Shown here: piece by piece, positions 36,178 through 47,289 of the stretch
How positions within the stretch are numbered: the first letter of the stretch is position 1
Layout of the letters: each line of letters starts with the position of its first letter
The notes under the pieces: model-generated
The model's input: only the letters and a program-made list of their open reading frames with translations
Database searches by the model: none
What the model was told of the DNA's origin: nothing
Assembly: GCA_007922225.1 (NCBI GenBank)
Contig: ML679960.1
Span: forward strand, 4,782,198 to 4,846,197
Length of the DNA stretch: 64,000 nt
Source: Emydura subglobosa
Lineage: Eukaryota; Chordata; Testudines; Chelidae
Direction: 5' to 3'
Position numbers and translations under genes: made by a program

Positions 36178-37800
36178 CCCATCTGTGAATTTTTACATCA
36201 CCTCTGGTTATAAACTCTGTCAGTGTGAGAACACAGGAACTAAAGCAAAATCCTATCTGTAGATGTAATAATGCATTTAATCTTATTCAGTGCCTCAGTG
36301 TAACATGCAATCTTCAGGAATCAAAATTCCTTGTTTTCCCATGAAACAAGTAATAAAAACTTCTAAAATGTTGGATTTAAAAATGGATATGGGGTCTGAT
36401 TCTCCCCTGACTGGGGCGTACTATATGTGATCTCAGTACAGAATTATCTGAAGAGAATTTATCCAAGAGATCAGGGACAAAATACAAAATACAAAAGTTA
36501 ATTTGTATTTTATGATGGCAAAGGATCACTGTTCCTCATAATGAAGTCTGACACCTATTCCCCTACTTTGGTGGGTTTCTTTTATTTGTGCACATGGTAG
36601 GGAGAAGAAGTTGGACTGGGAGGAAGTGCTGGAAACCTGATCACCACCAGTGCAGCACTGGGACTTGTTTAGAAAAGCACCTCAGGCCTCTTTATCCACA
36701 GTCAATTTGGTTTTAGGTCTGTGTATAAAATGGAGACTATAGTCATGGTGCTTTCCACTCTCTTCTTTCTGGCATTAGATAGTGCTAATCAGGAGATGTT
36801 GCCCACGGAAAAATGGAGTCATGGGAGCTCTGCTGCCTCCCACAAACTATTTACTTTTGACAGAATAACAGAGAGGATGATAGAAGATTGAGCCATCAGC
36901 CATTTTGTATCATAGTGCTGAGGGGGAGAGGAATCAAGATACAAATCTCAGTAAAGTTTAAAGTGTGAGTTGAGGAGCGGGATTAAAGAATGAGTAGAGT
37001 AGAAGGGGTAGTCAGTTACCAATAAGAGGCAGAATCCCATCCCCGAAACCAAATACAGAAATGGAGAAGGAAAAATAAAATGGAATATTCTCAAGAATTT
37101 TGGGGGGAAACACAATAGCAGGAAAAGGTCTGAAATGAGGAAAAGGATTAAACTATGGAAAAGAAATATGAAGGGGTTAAACTAAGAGGAAGATCCAATG
37201 ACCATATCTTCCCTGGACACTTCTTCCCTGTGAAAATGAAGCTATAATCTAAGAGAAGTTTTACCCTCAGATTGGAAGGGATTATTGCCACTCTGTATAG
37301 TTAATTTATATTTCAATTATCTGAGAGTAAAACAAAATTCTTAACTGAGCAAAAGCAGAGCTTTCAGTTTAGTAGGGAAGCTGAGGGTCTTGAGGAGGTT
37401 CTGTCTATCAGGTTAAGGCCTCCTGCTAGTACAGAATCCCCTGCTGTGTTCCTAGAAAATGCACATATTAATACTTTGGAACAAGGAAATGATCATCCTA
37501 GTCAATGTTAAACAAAAAGGATAGAATGAAACCTTAACCATGCCCAAAATATGAAGTGCAGAGTCATTTTGATCCTTATAACTTTTCAAAGTATTCCATC
37601 TAGCACAGTATTTCTCTCATTCATTGTGTCTGTATCATTCTGAGTCACCATCTCCGTCATCAGAACTATGAACCTGAGCACCGCCTCTGTTCCTTTTGTA
37701 CATTTGCTCTGTGGCTACACATAGACTTTACCCTTTTCAACTACTATTCAGACAATTGTTTTCATTTTTGGGGGGGTGTGACTATAAATCTGGCTGAATT
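36178..37800. other. Unassigned sequence
   Basis: No gene or recognised repeat beyond a possible half palindrome at about 36,388-36,420 ('ggggtctgattctcccctga'). Confidence 0.5.
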
Positions 37801-37830
37801 CATATATAGGGACATCATATATAGGGACAT
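37801..37830. repeat. Perfect 15-nt tandem duplication
   Basis: 'catatatagggacat' occurs twice head to tail without mismatch. Confidence 0.95.
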
Positions 37831-37907
37831 TTAAATCTTTCAGCTTCCTTCCTTCTCCCATTTTTGAATTGCTTCTTTTGTAATCTTGGAAAAATAAATG
37901 TGTGCCC

Positions 37908-37999
37908 AATTCTTCTCTCACTTACACTTATGTAAATCAGGATTAATGCATCTGAAGTCAATCGATTAGCATTGGTAAGATCAGAATCAGGCCCCAAGC
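37908..37999. mobile_element. Micro-foldback element
   Basis: 'ccaattcttctctcacttac' at the left and 'gtaagatcagaatcaggccc' at the right are loosely inverted. The centre 'ctgaagtcaatcgattagc' pairs with the preceding 'gattaatgcatctg'. It is a typical short sauropsid palindrome. Confidence 0.6.
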
Positions 38000-39292
38000 A
38001 TTTGCAAGATCCCCCACTTTCTTGCAAGTTACACAATTAATGAATTTTCTGTTTTAAGCTCAGGAATTTGGCAATGATGAGGCTGAACCTCAAACAAGTG
38101 TTGGGGTGACCTCTCTATCAGGGTGAGCCCTTTCAATAGCTGGCTTTTCATAGATTTGTTCCAAATACAGAGCCACATCACGACTTCTATCCCTGCACAG
38201 GGAAGGGACCTCTCTGTGCATGGACAGCTTCTCCATGGAGGGCTCTGTCTCTCCACAGTTGATCACCCCATCACACTCATTTTATGTAAAGTGAATCAGC
38301 TAAGCTTAGAGTGTATCCTAAAGAATCACCTCACTAGCTCCTCTGAATCTTCAGGCTGGGCCTGTGCATGGTAGTGTGATAATGAGCCCTGGAATCAGCT
38401 TTGCTGGAAGAGAGGTTGAAAGGTAATTTCTGCCCAGAAAGGCTAAGACCATCTTTCTTAAGATTTCCAGTTCTCTCCAGTGATGAAACCAAGCTATCTG
38501 CTGCTCACTCAGGCAACTGCCACACTGCAGGTATACCTTTTACTTTCTTCACAGCTGCTGTAAGAGAAATTTTGCTTCTACATCCCTTATCAGTGTCTCT
38601 AGGAACGCATATTATTCCTCTGCTTTCACACCACCACTGGAGGAGAAGAATGAGAGAAGGTGGGGCCGGATTGCCAACTCCCACAGCCGCAACTCACATA
38701 AAAGAGCATAAAAGACCCAATATTTGGAGGGGAAATTGTAGTCCCATTTTCCTCACTCTCCTGTCTAATGCACATAAGAGAGAGGGAAGAAGAGCTGTCA
38801 GGGGAGACCATCACCCTCAAGAAATAAAGTGGACCGTAGCCACCACCAGATGGGACCTGTTCCTTAGTCAACCAACCACCAGCAGTCAGAGGCCTCAAGA
38901 TTATCTATCTTTCAAGACCGCTGCAAGTAGAGGCTGCTGAAAACCTGCTTGCCATCTCTGCTGCTGTTGTCAGAAACAGGTGCTAAGCAGAGGAGCTATC
39001 TATAGTGACTTCTAACAGGTATGTGGTGCAAGGGGAAGGATAGTGGGCCAAAAGTGGTGGGAATAGAAGGACTGAATAAGAAGAGCGTGGAATTGCTGAA
39101 TGTGACAGAGGCATTGGGGAATGAATACTGAATTAATTAATATTTTGGGGTGGGGTAGAAAATATTGAACTTAATGTAATGGTATTTTTCATGGAAAGCA
39201 ATTTTTCCCGATGTGAATGTCACATAGATCAGTGACTGAAGTGGAAATTTGTTTAGAGAGCCCCTTGCTAAAATTTTTAGTAGCACCAGTTT
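38000..39292. other. Unassigned sequence with longest ORF of the window
   Basis: 38,401-38,940 (+) holds a 179-codon open frame. It has no hydrophobic leader, domain, repeat or cysteine pattern I recognise, and its composition does not differ from the flanks. A frame of this length can arise by chance in 64 kb, so I do not call a gene. Confidence 0.4.
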
Positions 39293-39560
39293 TATAGATT
39301 TTCAGATTTCAAGGCCAGAGGGACTATTACTTCACCTAGTCTGACTATATAACGCAGGCCATAACATTTCACCCTGTGTTACCTGAACCATGCCCAATAA
39401 CTTGTAGTCAAGCTAAAGCGTATCTTTAGAAAGAAACATCTGATCTTGTTTGAAAGATTTCAAATGACAGAGACTCCACCATATCCCTTGGCAAACTGAA
39501 CTAGCCATTTCCTGTGTGAACTTTACTGACTTCAACTTCCAGCTATTAAATCTTATGTAG
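39293..39560 (-). mobile_element. CR1 LINE 3' fragment
   Basis: Plus-strand order from the left: 'tcaaggccagagggactatt', 'cacctagtctgact', 'aacgcaggccataacatttc', 'tagaaagaaacatctgatct', 'ggcaaactgaactag' and 'ttcaacttccagctattaaa'. This is a CR1 3' end in minus orientation, of the same general type as the 20,566 copy but more diverged. The terminal ATTCTATGA-like repeat is not clearly preserved. Confidence 0.75.
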
Positions 39561-40073
39561 TGAACTCATTTAAAAATGATTTTAAAAATGGTCACAGCTA
39601 TGAGAGTTAAAGGGGATCAGAGAGGAGAGCAAAGACCTGAGAGAGGTGAATGGGTTTGTAAGGGCCATTTTCTGACATGCAATATATCATGAAGCCATCC
39701 TGACTCAACTGTGAATAGGTTTGTCCTTCATATCATTTGAGAATTATCTTGGAATAGTATAAGCCCATCATGTGGATATCTTGAATTCATCATGACATCT
39801 GGCAGCTATTTTAACTCTGTCACTAACCTTTCATCTATGTTTAATGGATCTGTTACTTCAACTTGATTTGTAGCTCAGCCAGTGTACAGCAAATGAATGA
39901 TTTTGTAAGAAGTAAAATGTTTGGTAAAGCATAAAAAGGAGCTATATCTTTACAAGTCCATCCTAACCACATTAGACAAACTTTTTTCCTACTGATTTGG
40001 ATTGTCTCTGGATTTCAAGATTTCTACATTTTTAATCAGGGTTTTTACTGTCTTAAGGAACATAAATTTTTGA
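39561..40073. other. Unassigned sequence
   Basis: Nothing recognised. Confidence 0.5.
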
Positions 40074-40331
40074 GGCCAGGTCTACACTACAGACCTATAT
40101 CGGTATAACTACATCACTCAGGGTGTGAAAAATCCACCTACCCCTTTTATCCCCCCCATGTAGGCAGCACTGTGTCAACAGGAGAACTTTTCCCTTTGAC
40201 ATAGCTACCCCCTCCCAGGTAGATGGATCAAGTAAAACGATGGCAGAAGCTCTCCAGTTGGAATAGGTGCGTCTTCACTTAGGCATGTCGGTGTAGCTGA
40301 GTCAATGCAGTGTTTAAGTGTACACCTGCCC
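40074..40331. mobile_element. MITE, 'gccaggtctacacta' family, copy 2
   Basis: Begins 'ggccaggtctacactaca' and ends 'taagtgtacacctgccc', with 'tcggtataactac' and 'tgtaggcagcactgtgtcaa' inside, in the same order as 35,525-35,808. Both copies have diverged independently. Confidence 0.85.
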
Positions 40332-40647
40332 TAAGCTAATTTCCTGTGGGATATTTATGAGAGTACTAGTTTGATTCTTACAAGGAGAAATCTTAAAGTT
40401 TTCAAATATCACCACCAGATTCTAACAAGAGATACCAATTCTTTATTTTATAAGAATAAAATGTCATTGAAGTCACTTGAAAGTTGAAGCACAATGTTCA
40501 CTCCTGTTGCAGTCCCTGCTTTCCCCAGAGAGGCTGCCTATAAAGATTTTGCTTGTAATATGGACACTTGGTCACTAGGAGTTGGACTGGGACCACTGGA
40601 CCATCAGTTCATTTCATTCAAGGCCACTGAACAGCTGCCAGGTCTGA

Positions 40648-40705
40648 GATTTTCAAAAATAGGAGCCTAAATCTAACATTAAGCACCTACCTGATTTTCA
40701 GAAGT
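40648..40705. mobile_element. Micro-foldback element
   Basis: 'gagattttcaaaaataggag' at the left is inverted at the right as 'acctgattttcagaa' with the 'aagcacct' motif. It resembles the element at 57,680-57,755. Confidence 0.5.
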
Positions 40706-40834
40706 TGGAAGTCTGACAATTAGGGTCCAGACACTCCACAGGCTGGATGGGGAGCAGGGGTGTGACACTATCAAACCAGGTGCCAGCTCATGCCAAGGCC
40801 CCTAGGCCTCAATGAACACTGACAAATGCATAGC

Positions 40835-40975
40835 TGGAAACCTGTCTGGCTCGCCTGTGTGATAGTATTGTTAAAGTAGGTATTAGCTTTATAGAGATGT
40901 GTTTAGTGTTTGGACTTTATGAAATGCTTGTGAGTTGCTGTATGCATTACGCTCACTTATAATATCTGTAGCCCA
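40835..40975 (+). mobile_element. LTR-type retroelement, left piece
   Basis: Contains 'acctgtctggctcgcctgtg', 'gtaggtattagctttataga' and 'atatctgtagcccaggttt'. The sequence is cut at about 40,975 by a DNA-transposon-like element and appears to continue at about 41,801. The continuity is from my memory of the turtle family and could not be checked against another copy in this window. Confidence 0.5.
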
Positions 40976-41800
40976 GGTTTAGGGCCTTACCAAATGCATG
41001 TGCATGAAAAATGCATCACAGACCGTGAAATCTGATCTCCCCCATGAAATCTGGTCTCCCCTGTGAAATCTAGGTATTGTAGGGGAGAGGCAGGGCTGGG
41101 GGCACCACAGCTGAGGGCTCCTACCATGTGCCAGGCTCTAGCTTTCATGGGGGAAGGAAGCCGGGGGAAAGGGGAAAAACACGGAGCTTTTTGCAGTCGG
41201 GGGAGGTTCCCAGAGATGGGTCTGACCCAGCCCTGGGAAAGACCTGTGCAGGGGAAGTGGATGTCCTATCCCAGCCAGGACTAGCAGCTGGAGTCTGGAA
41301 CACAGCAGGAGCCTGCAGCCCTGCCCCTCCCCAGCTCTGGGCCCAGGGCTTGGAGGTTAAAGAGGCCTTGGACTGGCTGTGTGACCATGGCACCCCCCTG
41401 ACCATGGGGCCCTGAGGGGGCACCCATTCACCCTGCCCCCCAAAAGTGATGACACCCCCTCACTCCATATCATATGACCTTCACTTCTGCACTGCTACTG
41501 GCAGTGGTGCTGCCATTAGTGCTGTGCATTTGATCAGCAGCTGCCACTCTCCGGCTGCCCAGCTCTGAAGGCAACGCTGCCACAAGCAGCAGCACAGAAA
41601 TAAGGGTGGCAATACCACGACTCATCTACACGAACCTTGCGACTCTTCTCCCCACGACTCCCTTTTGGGTTGGAATCCCCATGGCTGCAACACCCTAAAA
41701 TTTCAGATTTAGCTATCTGAAACTGGGAAATTTACAATATTTAAAATCCTATGACCGTGAAACTGACCAAAATGGATCCTGAACTTGGTAGTCATGACCC
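40976..41800. mobile_element. Non-autonomous DNA transposon, 'agggccctaccaaat' family
   Basis: The left end 'tttagggccttaccaaatgc' is followed by 'agaccgtgaaatctgatctc' and repeated 'tgaaatctggtctcccc' units. The right end, 'tatgaccgtgaaactgacca' then 'cttggta', is its decayed inverse. The middle is GC-rich with 'gggtggcaatacca' and 'gactcccttttgggttgga' blocks. Open frames on both strands at 41,063-41,423 are an effect of composition. A hAT-type origin is inferred. Confidence 0.65.
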
Positions 41801-42925
41801 ACTTTAGACAGCTTGACAAGGGTGTCTGGACCCCAAAGAAAAAGCAAGTGAATCAACTGATCAAGTTGATTGAATCAACTTTATTATACTATAAAAGTGT
41901 ATCGAGTGGGTCTTTTATGCAAGCGAGTGACACGCTGAAGATGAATATTACTGTGTGATGTGTGTACAGTCAGCATGTAAAGAGTTATGTAAGTGTGCTG
42001 GAAATGTGTTCTTAAACTATGTTCCTACTAAACAATCTGAGTACACCAGATAAACAGGTTTGTCTTAGATCGGCCAGTCTGCCAGGATCAAACTTTGCAA
42101 GCAAAGGACAATAGTAGTGCATTTGCATCCAAGGTAAGCAAACTGATCAAGCTTCTGAAAAATACAAATTGATCAGAGGGTGAAAGAATGGGCCTCCTGC
42201 TTGAAGAACAAACAGCTGGTGAGAGGATCTTTGTCTACATTTACTTTTCAAAGTATACATTTAAAATAATACTGAACTATACAAGAAGGGAAGAGAACCC
42301 CTTAGTTATCCATCACTGAGGGGACATAGGGTACAGCCTATGAGCCTGTGAAAGTTGGGTCCCCTGGTGTGGGATGCTGGTAATGTGAGGTAAGTAAGAA
42401 AACTGCTTAGGCAAAGATTCTAACTTGCTAAAATTAACTTTTAGTCACTCACAAGCATGTTTTGTTTTATTTGTAATCACATCTGCCTCTTTTATTCTTG
42501 ATTAGTACCACTTAAATCTCTGATTTTTGTTAATAAACTTTTTCTCAATTTTACCATTATTCATCGCAGTGATGTTATATTGAAGTAGGTGTGAGTCTTC
42601 AGCAAACCTAAGAGGCTAATATGAACACTGTCTCTTCGGAGGCAGCAAACTTAATAATTTCTGTGAATGTCCAGAGAGAGTGACGGGACACTACAGAGAG
42701 ACATTTCTGGGGAACTCAGGCATTGGGGTTCACTGACTGTTAACTTGCAAGGCAAGGCTGAGACTGGCAGGGTCTCAAGGAATTTGCTGGCAAAGAGACA
42801 GGGTCGTGTGTCACACATCTTAGCAGCAGTAAAGCTAGCACCCAACCTTGGCAAGAGTGAGAACACAGTGGCTCAAAGTTCTGGATGTCCCGCGGAAGAT
42901 GTCATCGGGAACACCCAGCATCTCC
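41801..42925 (+). mobile_element. LTR-type retroelement, right piece
   Basis: Contains 'gacaagggtgtctggacccc', a 'ctataaaagtg' TATA-like box at about 41,890, 'gggtcttttatgcaagcgag', a T-rich block with a 'gttaataaac' poly(A)-signal-like word at about 42,530, and then 'tttctgtgaatgtccagaga' and 'gacgggacactacagagaga'. This fits LTR U3/R/U5 followed by untranslated leader of an old endogenous retroelement. No gag or pol coding sequence was found. Confidence 0.5.
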
Positions 42926-44254
42926 CACTGAGCACATTTCAAACTCACACAGGTATTTATGGATTTAGGAGCTTTACTTTAGGTTCCAATTTTTTAAAAA
43001 CTTGTCCTACCTATTAAGAACTTTTGATCACTAGTGACTTGGGCTTGCTTCAAAACAGTGACCTAGAGAGTAAATATATCCTGTTACTAATCCAGTTTCC
43101 TGTAGTAACCTATTCAATTAATTTCTTTTTTCTATAATTTTGAGAAATCCTAGAAAAGAAGAGTACCTGTGCTATGTCCAATCAACTTGCAAACAATGCC
43201 CTTTCCTCCCCCCTGTTTTCTTGTTTTAAATTGTCCATTGCCATTTTTTTCTTACAAGGAAAAAAGTATCTGATATAATGAAAAATATTCCTCCGGTTTC
43301 TGTTTTTCTATTTTTGAAGTATAGCTGAAGATATGAGGTGTGATTGCTGGGGCAATGCTCATTATTTTTTAATAAGACAGTAATTACTCTAATGGAGTGG
43401 CTAAATCTAGTGAATAATGAAATGAATGCTGGCCATGTACAACATAAAATGATGTACTTTCCTCTGATATTTTTCATTTTCGAAAGCCCAAAGTGTAATT
43501 TTCTAATGCTTGTAAGTACCATTTTTGTTATATCTCCAATGACACCCACTTGTGAATTATATATATCCTTTATTTGTATAATAAAAAAGGCCTAAAGAGC
43601 ATTTTAAGAATCTAGAAAATTCTTACATTCTTACATTTACAATCCCCATTATTTCCTCCAAAACGCCATGAAATTCATTAGTAAATAGTCAGCATACATT
43701 TAAAAATTCAGTCCCTTCCGAACTCATGGTGATTAAGACATATCCAGTGGAATAAATGTTTGAAGTTATCAAGCTATAATTAATCAAGCAATATATTTCT
43801 TGTTTGGAAATACCATAATGATGACAGTACAACTTCTAAACATTTTAAACTTCAGGTAAAAAAATCAGAATAAGGGTTTTAATTGGCTTAATTATGCTTT
43901 GTGATGCAGAGGACATGGATTAATTAATTGGGGCCAGATTGTGAACCACTTACTTGTTCAAATAGTCCCTTTGTTATCTGTGTGTTTCAATGAGCACTAA
44001 GTAAATGCTCCGCAGTTTGAGTAAAGTCCCACAACATCAGCCAGTTTGAGTAAGATTCGTAGAGTCTAATGAACCCCTAAAATAAGACCCCTCTCCCCTC
44101 AACTGCCCCAAAGAATAAAACAAATACAAACAAGAATAGTCAAATGATATACAATTCTGGGAGCTTGAAAAAAGTAACTCCCACAGACAGCAGCACAGAG
44201 GCTGGGGGACCTGAAATAAAGACTGCAGGACTCACCTATGCTTGAGACACACAT
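42926..44254. other. Unassigned AT-rich sequence; candidate conserved block
   Basis: No gene is seen. 43,110-43,600 is repeat-free and contains TAATTA-type words ('cagtaattactctaatgg'). It has the look of conserved non-coding DNA, but this is only a visual impression. Confidence 0.3.
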
Positions 44255-44945
44255 AGGCCTGGATCCATGAAGAAACTTAGGCATCACAATTTTTTGTGTC
44301 ACAATGCCTAACTTTTAGGTGCCTAGAATATCACAGGAATAACACTGTGACCCACAAAGCCTCAGTTTAGCTATGAGGCTCCCTATACAATGAATGGGGA
44401 GAGAAAGGTGTTTAAGACTGAGACCCACAAAAGCCAGCGTGCTGGACAGGAAGCCATTTACCTAGTCAATGGGAAATGCCAATGAGAAGGGTTTGTCCTA
44501 GGCTCACTCTCACCCTCTCTCAGGCTAAGTGACTAAGTTTTTATCCACAGTGGAACAGTTCCTGGGCCAAAGGCAGAGAGAATGACTCTCTAAGCTGGTG
44601 GTTAGGGAGGTGAGAGACCCAGGGTCCAGTCCCCCTGCTCCAGTTGCTCTTTAATTATGTATGAGGGAGCCCCATATCAGAATATACCATACGGTATTCC
44701 ATGGTGGTTAGAGCGCTCTCGTGAGACGTGGGACACCCCTGTTCAAATCCTTCCTCCCCTTGAGGCAGAGAGTGGGTAACTGAACCTGGGTTTCCCACAT
44801 CCTAGCTAAGTGCGCTAGCCACTGAGATAAAAGCTATAAGGGTGTACCACCACCATCACCTCTCGCCAGATATTTAATGGGATCTGATATGGTAGGCCTA
44901 AATGTGGGGTTTAGACACATAAGTTTCTTTGTGAAGTGGAGCTAA
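44255..44945. mobile_element. Foldback element with tRNA-like (pol III box) units
   Basis: Terminal inverted repeats: left 'ggatccatgaagaaacttag', right '...cataagtttctttgtgaagtg'. Inside, 44,702-44,752 has a tRNA-like A box ('tggttagagcgc') and B box ('tgttcaaatcc'). 44,763-44,822 holds the inverted copy (A-like 'tggctagcgca', B-like 'ggttcagttac' on minus). A third, plus unit lies at 44,598-44,643 ('tggttagggaggt', 'gggtccagtccc'). The whole is a roughly 690-bp palindromic element without coding sequence. I know this type from turtles and crocodilians. Confidence 0.7.
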
Positions 44946-44954
44946 ACAACATTG

Positions 44955-45662
44955 GGGGCTGGGCCAGGAGCCTGATTAACAAACAGAGCAACTAACTGTA
45001 GGTCTCGGATAATCTGCACACAGCTGGGACTGCCCAGACATATGCACTGAGCCTGCGCACAGTTGGTGTTTTTGGGGGGACAGCTGGCTAAAAAGAGCTG
45101 AATTATAGCAGCCAGAAAAGCAGCAGCTCTGGAGCTGCTCCCTGCAGAAGAAAGGGGAGCAGCCATCTGAGGGCTTGAGACTGACCTGGAGCATCCAACT
45201 ACAGAACAGAAAGTGTGAGCCCATACAAGACTTTGCTGTGCCTGTGGAGACTGACTGTTACCTGAGCCTGGTAGGTCTCCCCAGGGTTGGGAGTCAGGGA
45301 TGGCCAGGGCTTGATTCCACCAAGGACCTCTTCCACCCCCAAGGGACAGATATTAGCATATTAGCCAGGGACATCACCCCACCTCATTGAGCTCCAAGTC
45401 AAGGCCTGTAGGGAGATTTTGAGGGAATTTTCTTATTTTGCTAAGTCTGAGGGCATTTCATGTTTAATTATTGCTGCGTGATTGTTCAGTTGGTCGTTTA
45501 ATCGTTATCCTTGATTCCTCTGCCTTTTCCCTTTTGTTTTTGACTCCTGCCTTTTCCCCCACTTTTTATTTTATCTCTGTCTTTCCCAAGAATAAAACAT
45601 TTGTTTATTCTTATAATCTACTGGTCCTATTATTTTGCCAGCAGGGAGAGAAAATATTTTAG
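44955..45662 (+). mobile_element. LTR-like retroelement
   Basis: A GC-richer 5' half with 'ggctaaaaagagctg' (TATA-like) and 'agcagctctggagctgctcc' (a palindrome) is followed by a CT/T-rich block with 'aagaataaaac' at about 45,590, a poly(A)-signal-like word. The order suits an LTR. No second copy or target duplication was identified, so the boundaries are approximate. Confidence 0.4.
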
Positions 45663-46254
45663 ACGTACATATAAATTCTAGAACACGAAGCAGCAGCAAC
45701 AAACAGAAATCCCAGCAACTCAACAATGTGTTTAGCATCTGATTAAAAGTTGCTTGAGAGAGAAGAAATTATTTATTTTCTTCACAGGAAGAGAAATGAA
45801 AAAATAAAATACGCTGTTTTAGACACACACTGTCCTCTTTGTACACAGCAGCATGGAGCTTAACAAGCTAAGAGTCTAGGCTCAGCTGCATGGAAGAGCC
45901 ATGAGTGACAGAGAGGTTGTTATTCTAACCTGATCTCACCTTTCCTGTCATTCATACCGAAAGGACAAACTCAAGAGATATTGTTTAGAGGAGACTAAGA
46001 TTTTTACAAAGTAAATTTCACTGGCCTAAAGGGCTTTATAATATTATATTTATTATATTTATTTTATTTACATGTTCTTTATATGATATTACATTAAACA
46101 TTTGTCCCCAAATATTTGTAGTAACATTTTTGTTATGATTATGCCTACGGTCCTATGTATATGCTTACATGTAAATCCATTTATTTTCACTTGTTTTTCT
46201 GTGGCATGTAATTAAATGTATTATAACTGTACAGTTCTTTTAGAAGATATGAAG
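45663..46254. other. Unassigned AT-rich sequence
   Basis: Nothing recognised. Confidence 0.5.
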
Positions 46255-46377
46255 AGACTGGATGTGGACACTAGAGGATCCTGCGACTAAGGTGGATGCA
46301 AGTTGCTTGAGCTCTGAGCAGCCCATGGGGAATCCCCAGATATTGTCCCCTAAATCCCACCATTCAACCCCAAAATA

Positions 46378-46740
46378 TTGTGCCTGACTATTGAAACACA
46401 CAAAATGCCAGCTAGCTCTGCATATTCCTCTCCAAATTCAAAAGTACTGAAAAAACAGAGGAGTTCTGCCTCCCCACCTTCTACAAACAAAATGGTGCCT
46501 GAGCCTGATAGAACGCAGCCGATGGATGTACTACAACAGGTGATGGCAGATAGCTTTGAAACTAAAACTACAGGATTTAGATTTAGTATGTCCATCCTAT
46601 AGACCATTATGACTGAGATTCAGAGTACTCTAACCAGCCTGATGGGTGAAGCAGAACTCAGAATTTCTGAAATGGAAGTTGATTTCAGAGAGAACAAACT
46701 ACAGGTAATGAAGAACTGAAATGATATCAAGACTATTAAG
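46378..46740 (+). pseudogene. L1-like ORF1 N-terminal/coiled-coil relic
   Basis: The open part reads 'KMVPEPDRTQPMDVLQQVM' and then, after a stop, 'EIQSTLTSLMGEAELRISEM' and 'FRENKLQ'. Heptad-like spacing and the 'E.RISe.E.d.ren' pattern match the coiled coil of L1-group ORF1 proteins, an RNA-binding chaperone. The RRM and C-terminal domain are not present in readable form. A (GT)n/(AC)n hairpin-forming stretch lies just downstream at 46,778-46,830. Confidence 0.65.
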
Positions 46741-47289
46741 ACCAACTAATTGATCTAGAAGCCCACTTTGATTAGTGCATGTGTGTGTATGTATGTGTAT
46801 AAAGCAAGGAGATATACACACACACACACTATCATTGCTTTATTAGATGGTGCTTCCTTATGAAGTAATGTATCAAGATTCTACTGGGAGTAAATGATTA
46901 CTTATGCTTGTAAAATTTGCGCCCCAGGGTTTGGGGAGGATCTCTCTTTCTGGGTATAAAGTGTATTTTGGACTATTTAAACAGATTCTTCTTTTTGATT
47001 GTATGGTACTAACGTGTATTTCTCGCTTTCTGTTTTGTTTTTTCACTTGTTTAATTATTCTTTTTGCCCCCTCCTGTTACCCTGCCATGCTGGAAATTTC
47101 ATTCTGACTCCTGTAGAATATGCATTGGGAAATGACACCTTACCCCTGGATTATATAACTTTTCCTGCTTAGATATGAAAGACTGCTCAGAAATATTTGC
47201 AATTTCTCATCTATTCACAAAGCAACTTTATATTTTATACTGTATATTTTAACAACAATGACTCCAATAATTAAATATGTCTCTTTAAT

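Noticed and set aside
38401..38940. 179-codon ORF, the longest in the window
   Set aside because: No domain, signal, membrane segment or repeat. A single frame of this length is plausible by chance in 64 kb read in six frames.
41063..41423. Overlapping ORFs of 73-95 codons on both strands
   Set aside because: They lie in the GC-rich middle of a non-autonomous DNA element. Open frames on both strands reflect low stop-codon frequency and not coding.
44702..44752. Possible tRNA gene
   Set aside because: A- and B-box-like words are present, but no cloverleaf acceptor stem forms, and the unit lies inside a palindromic transposable element with an inverted copy beside it.
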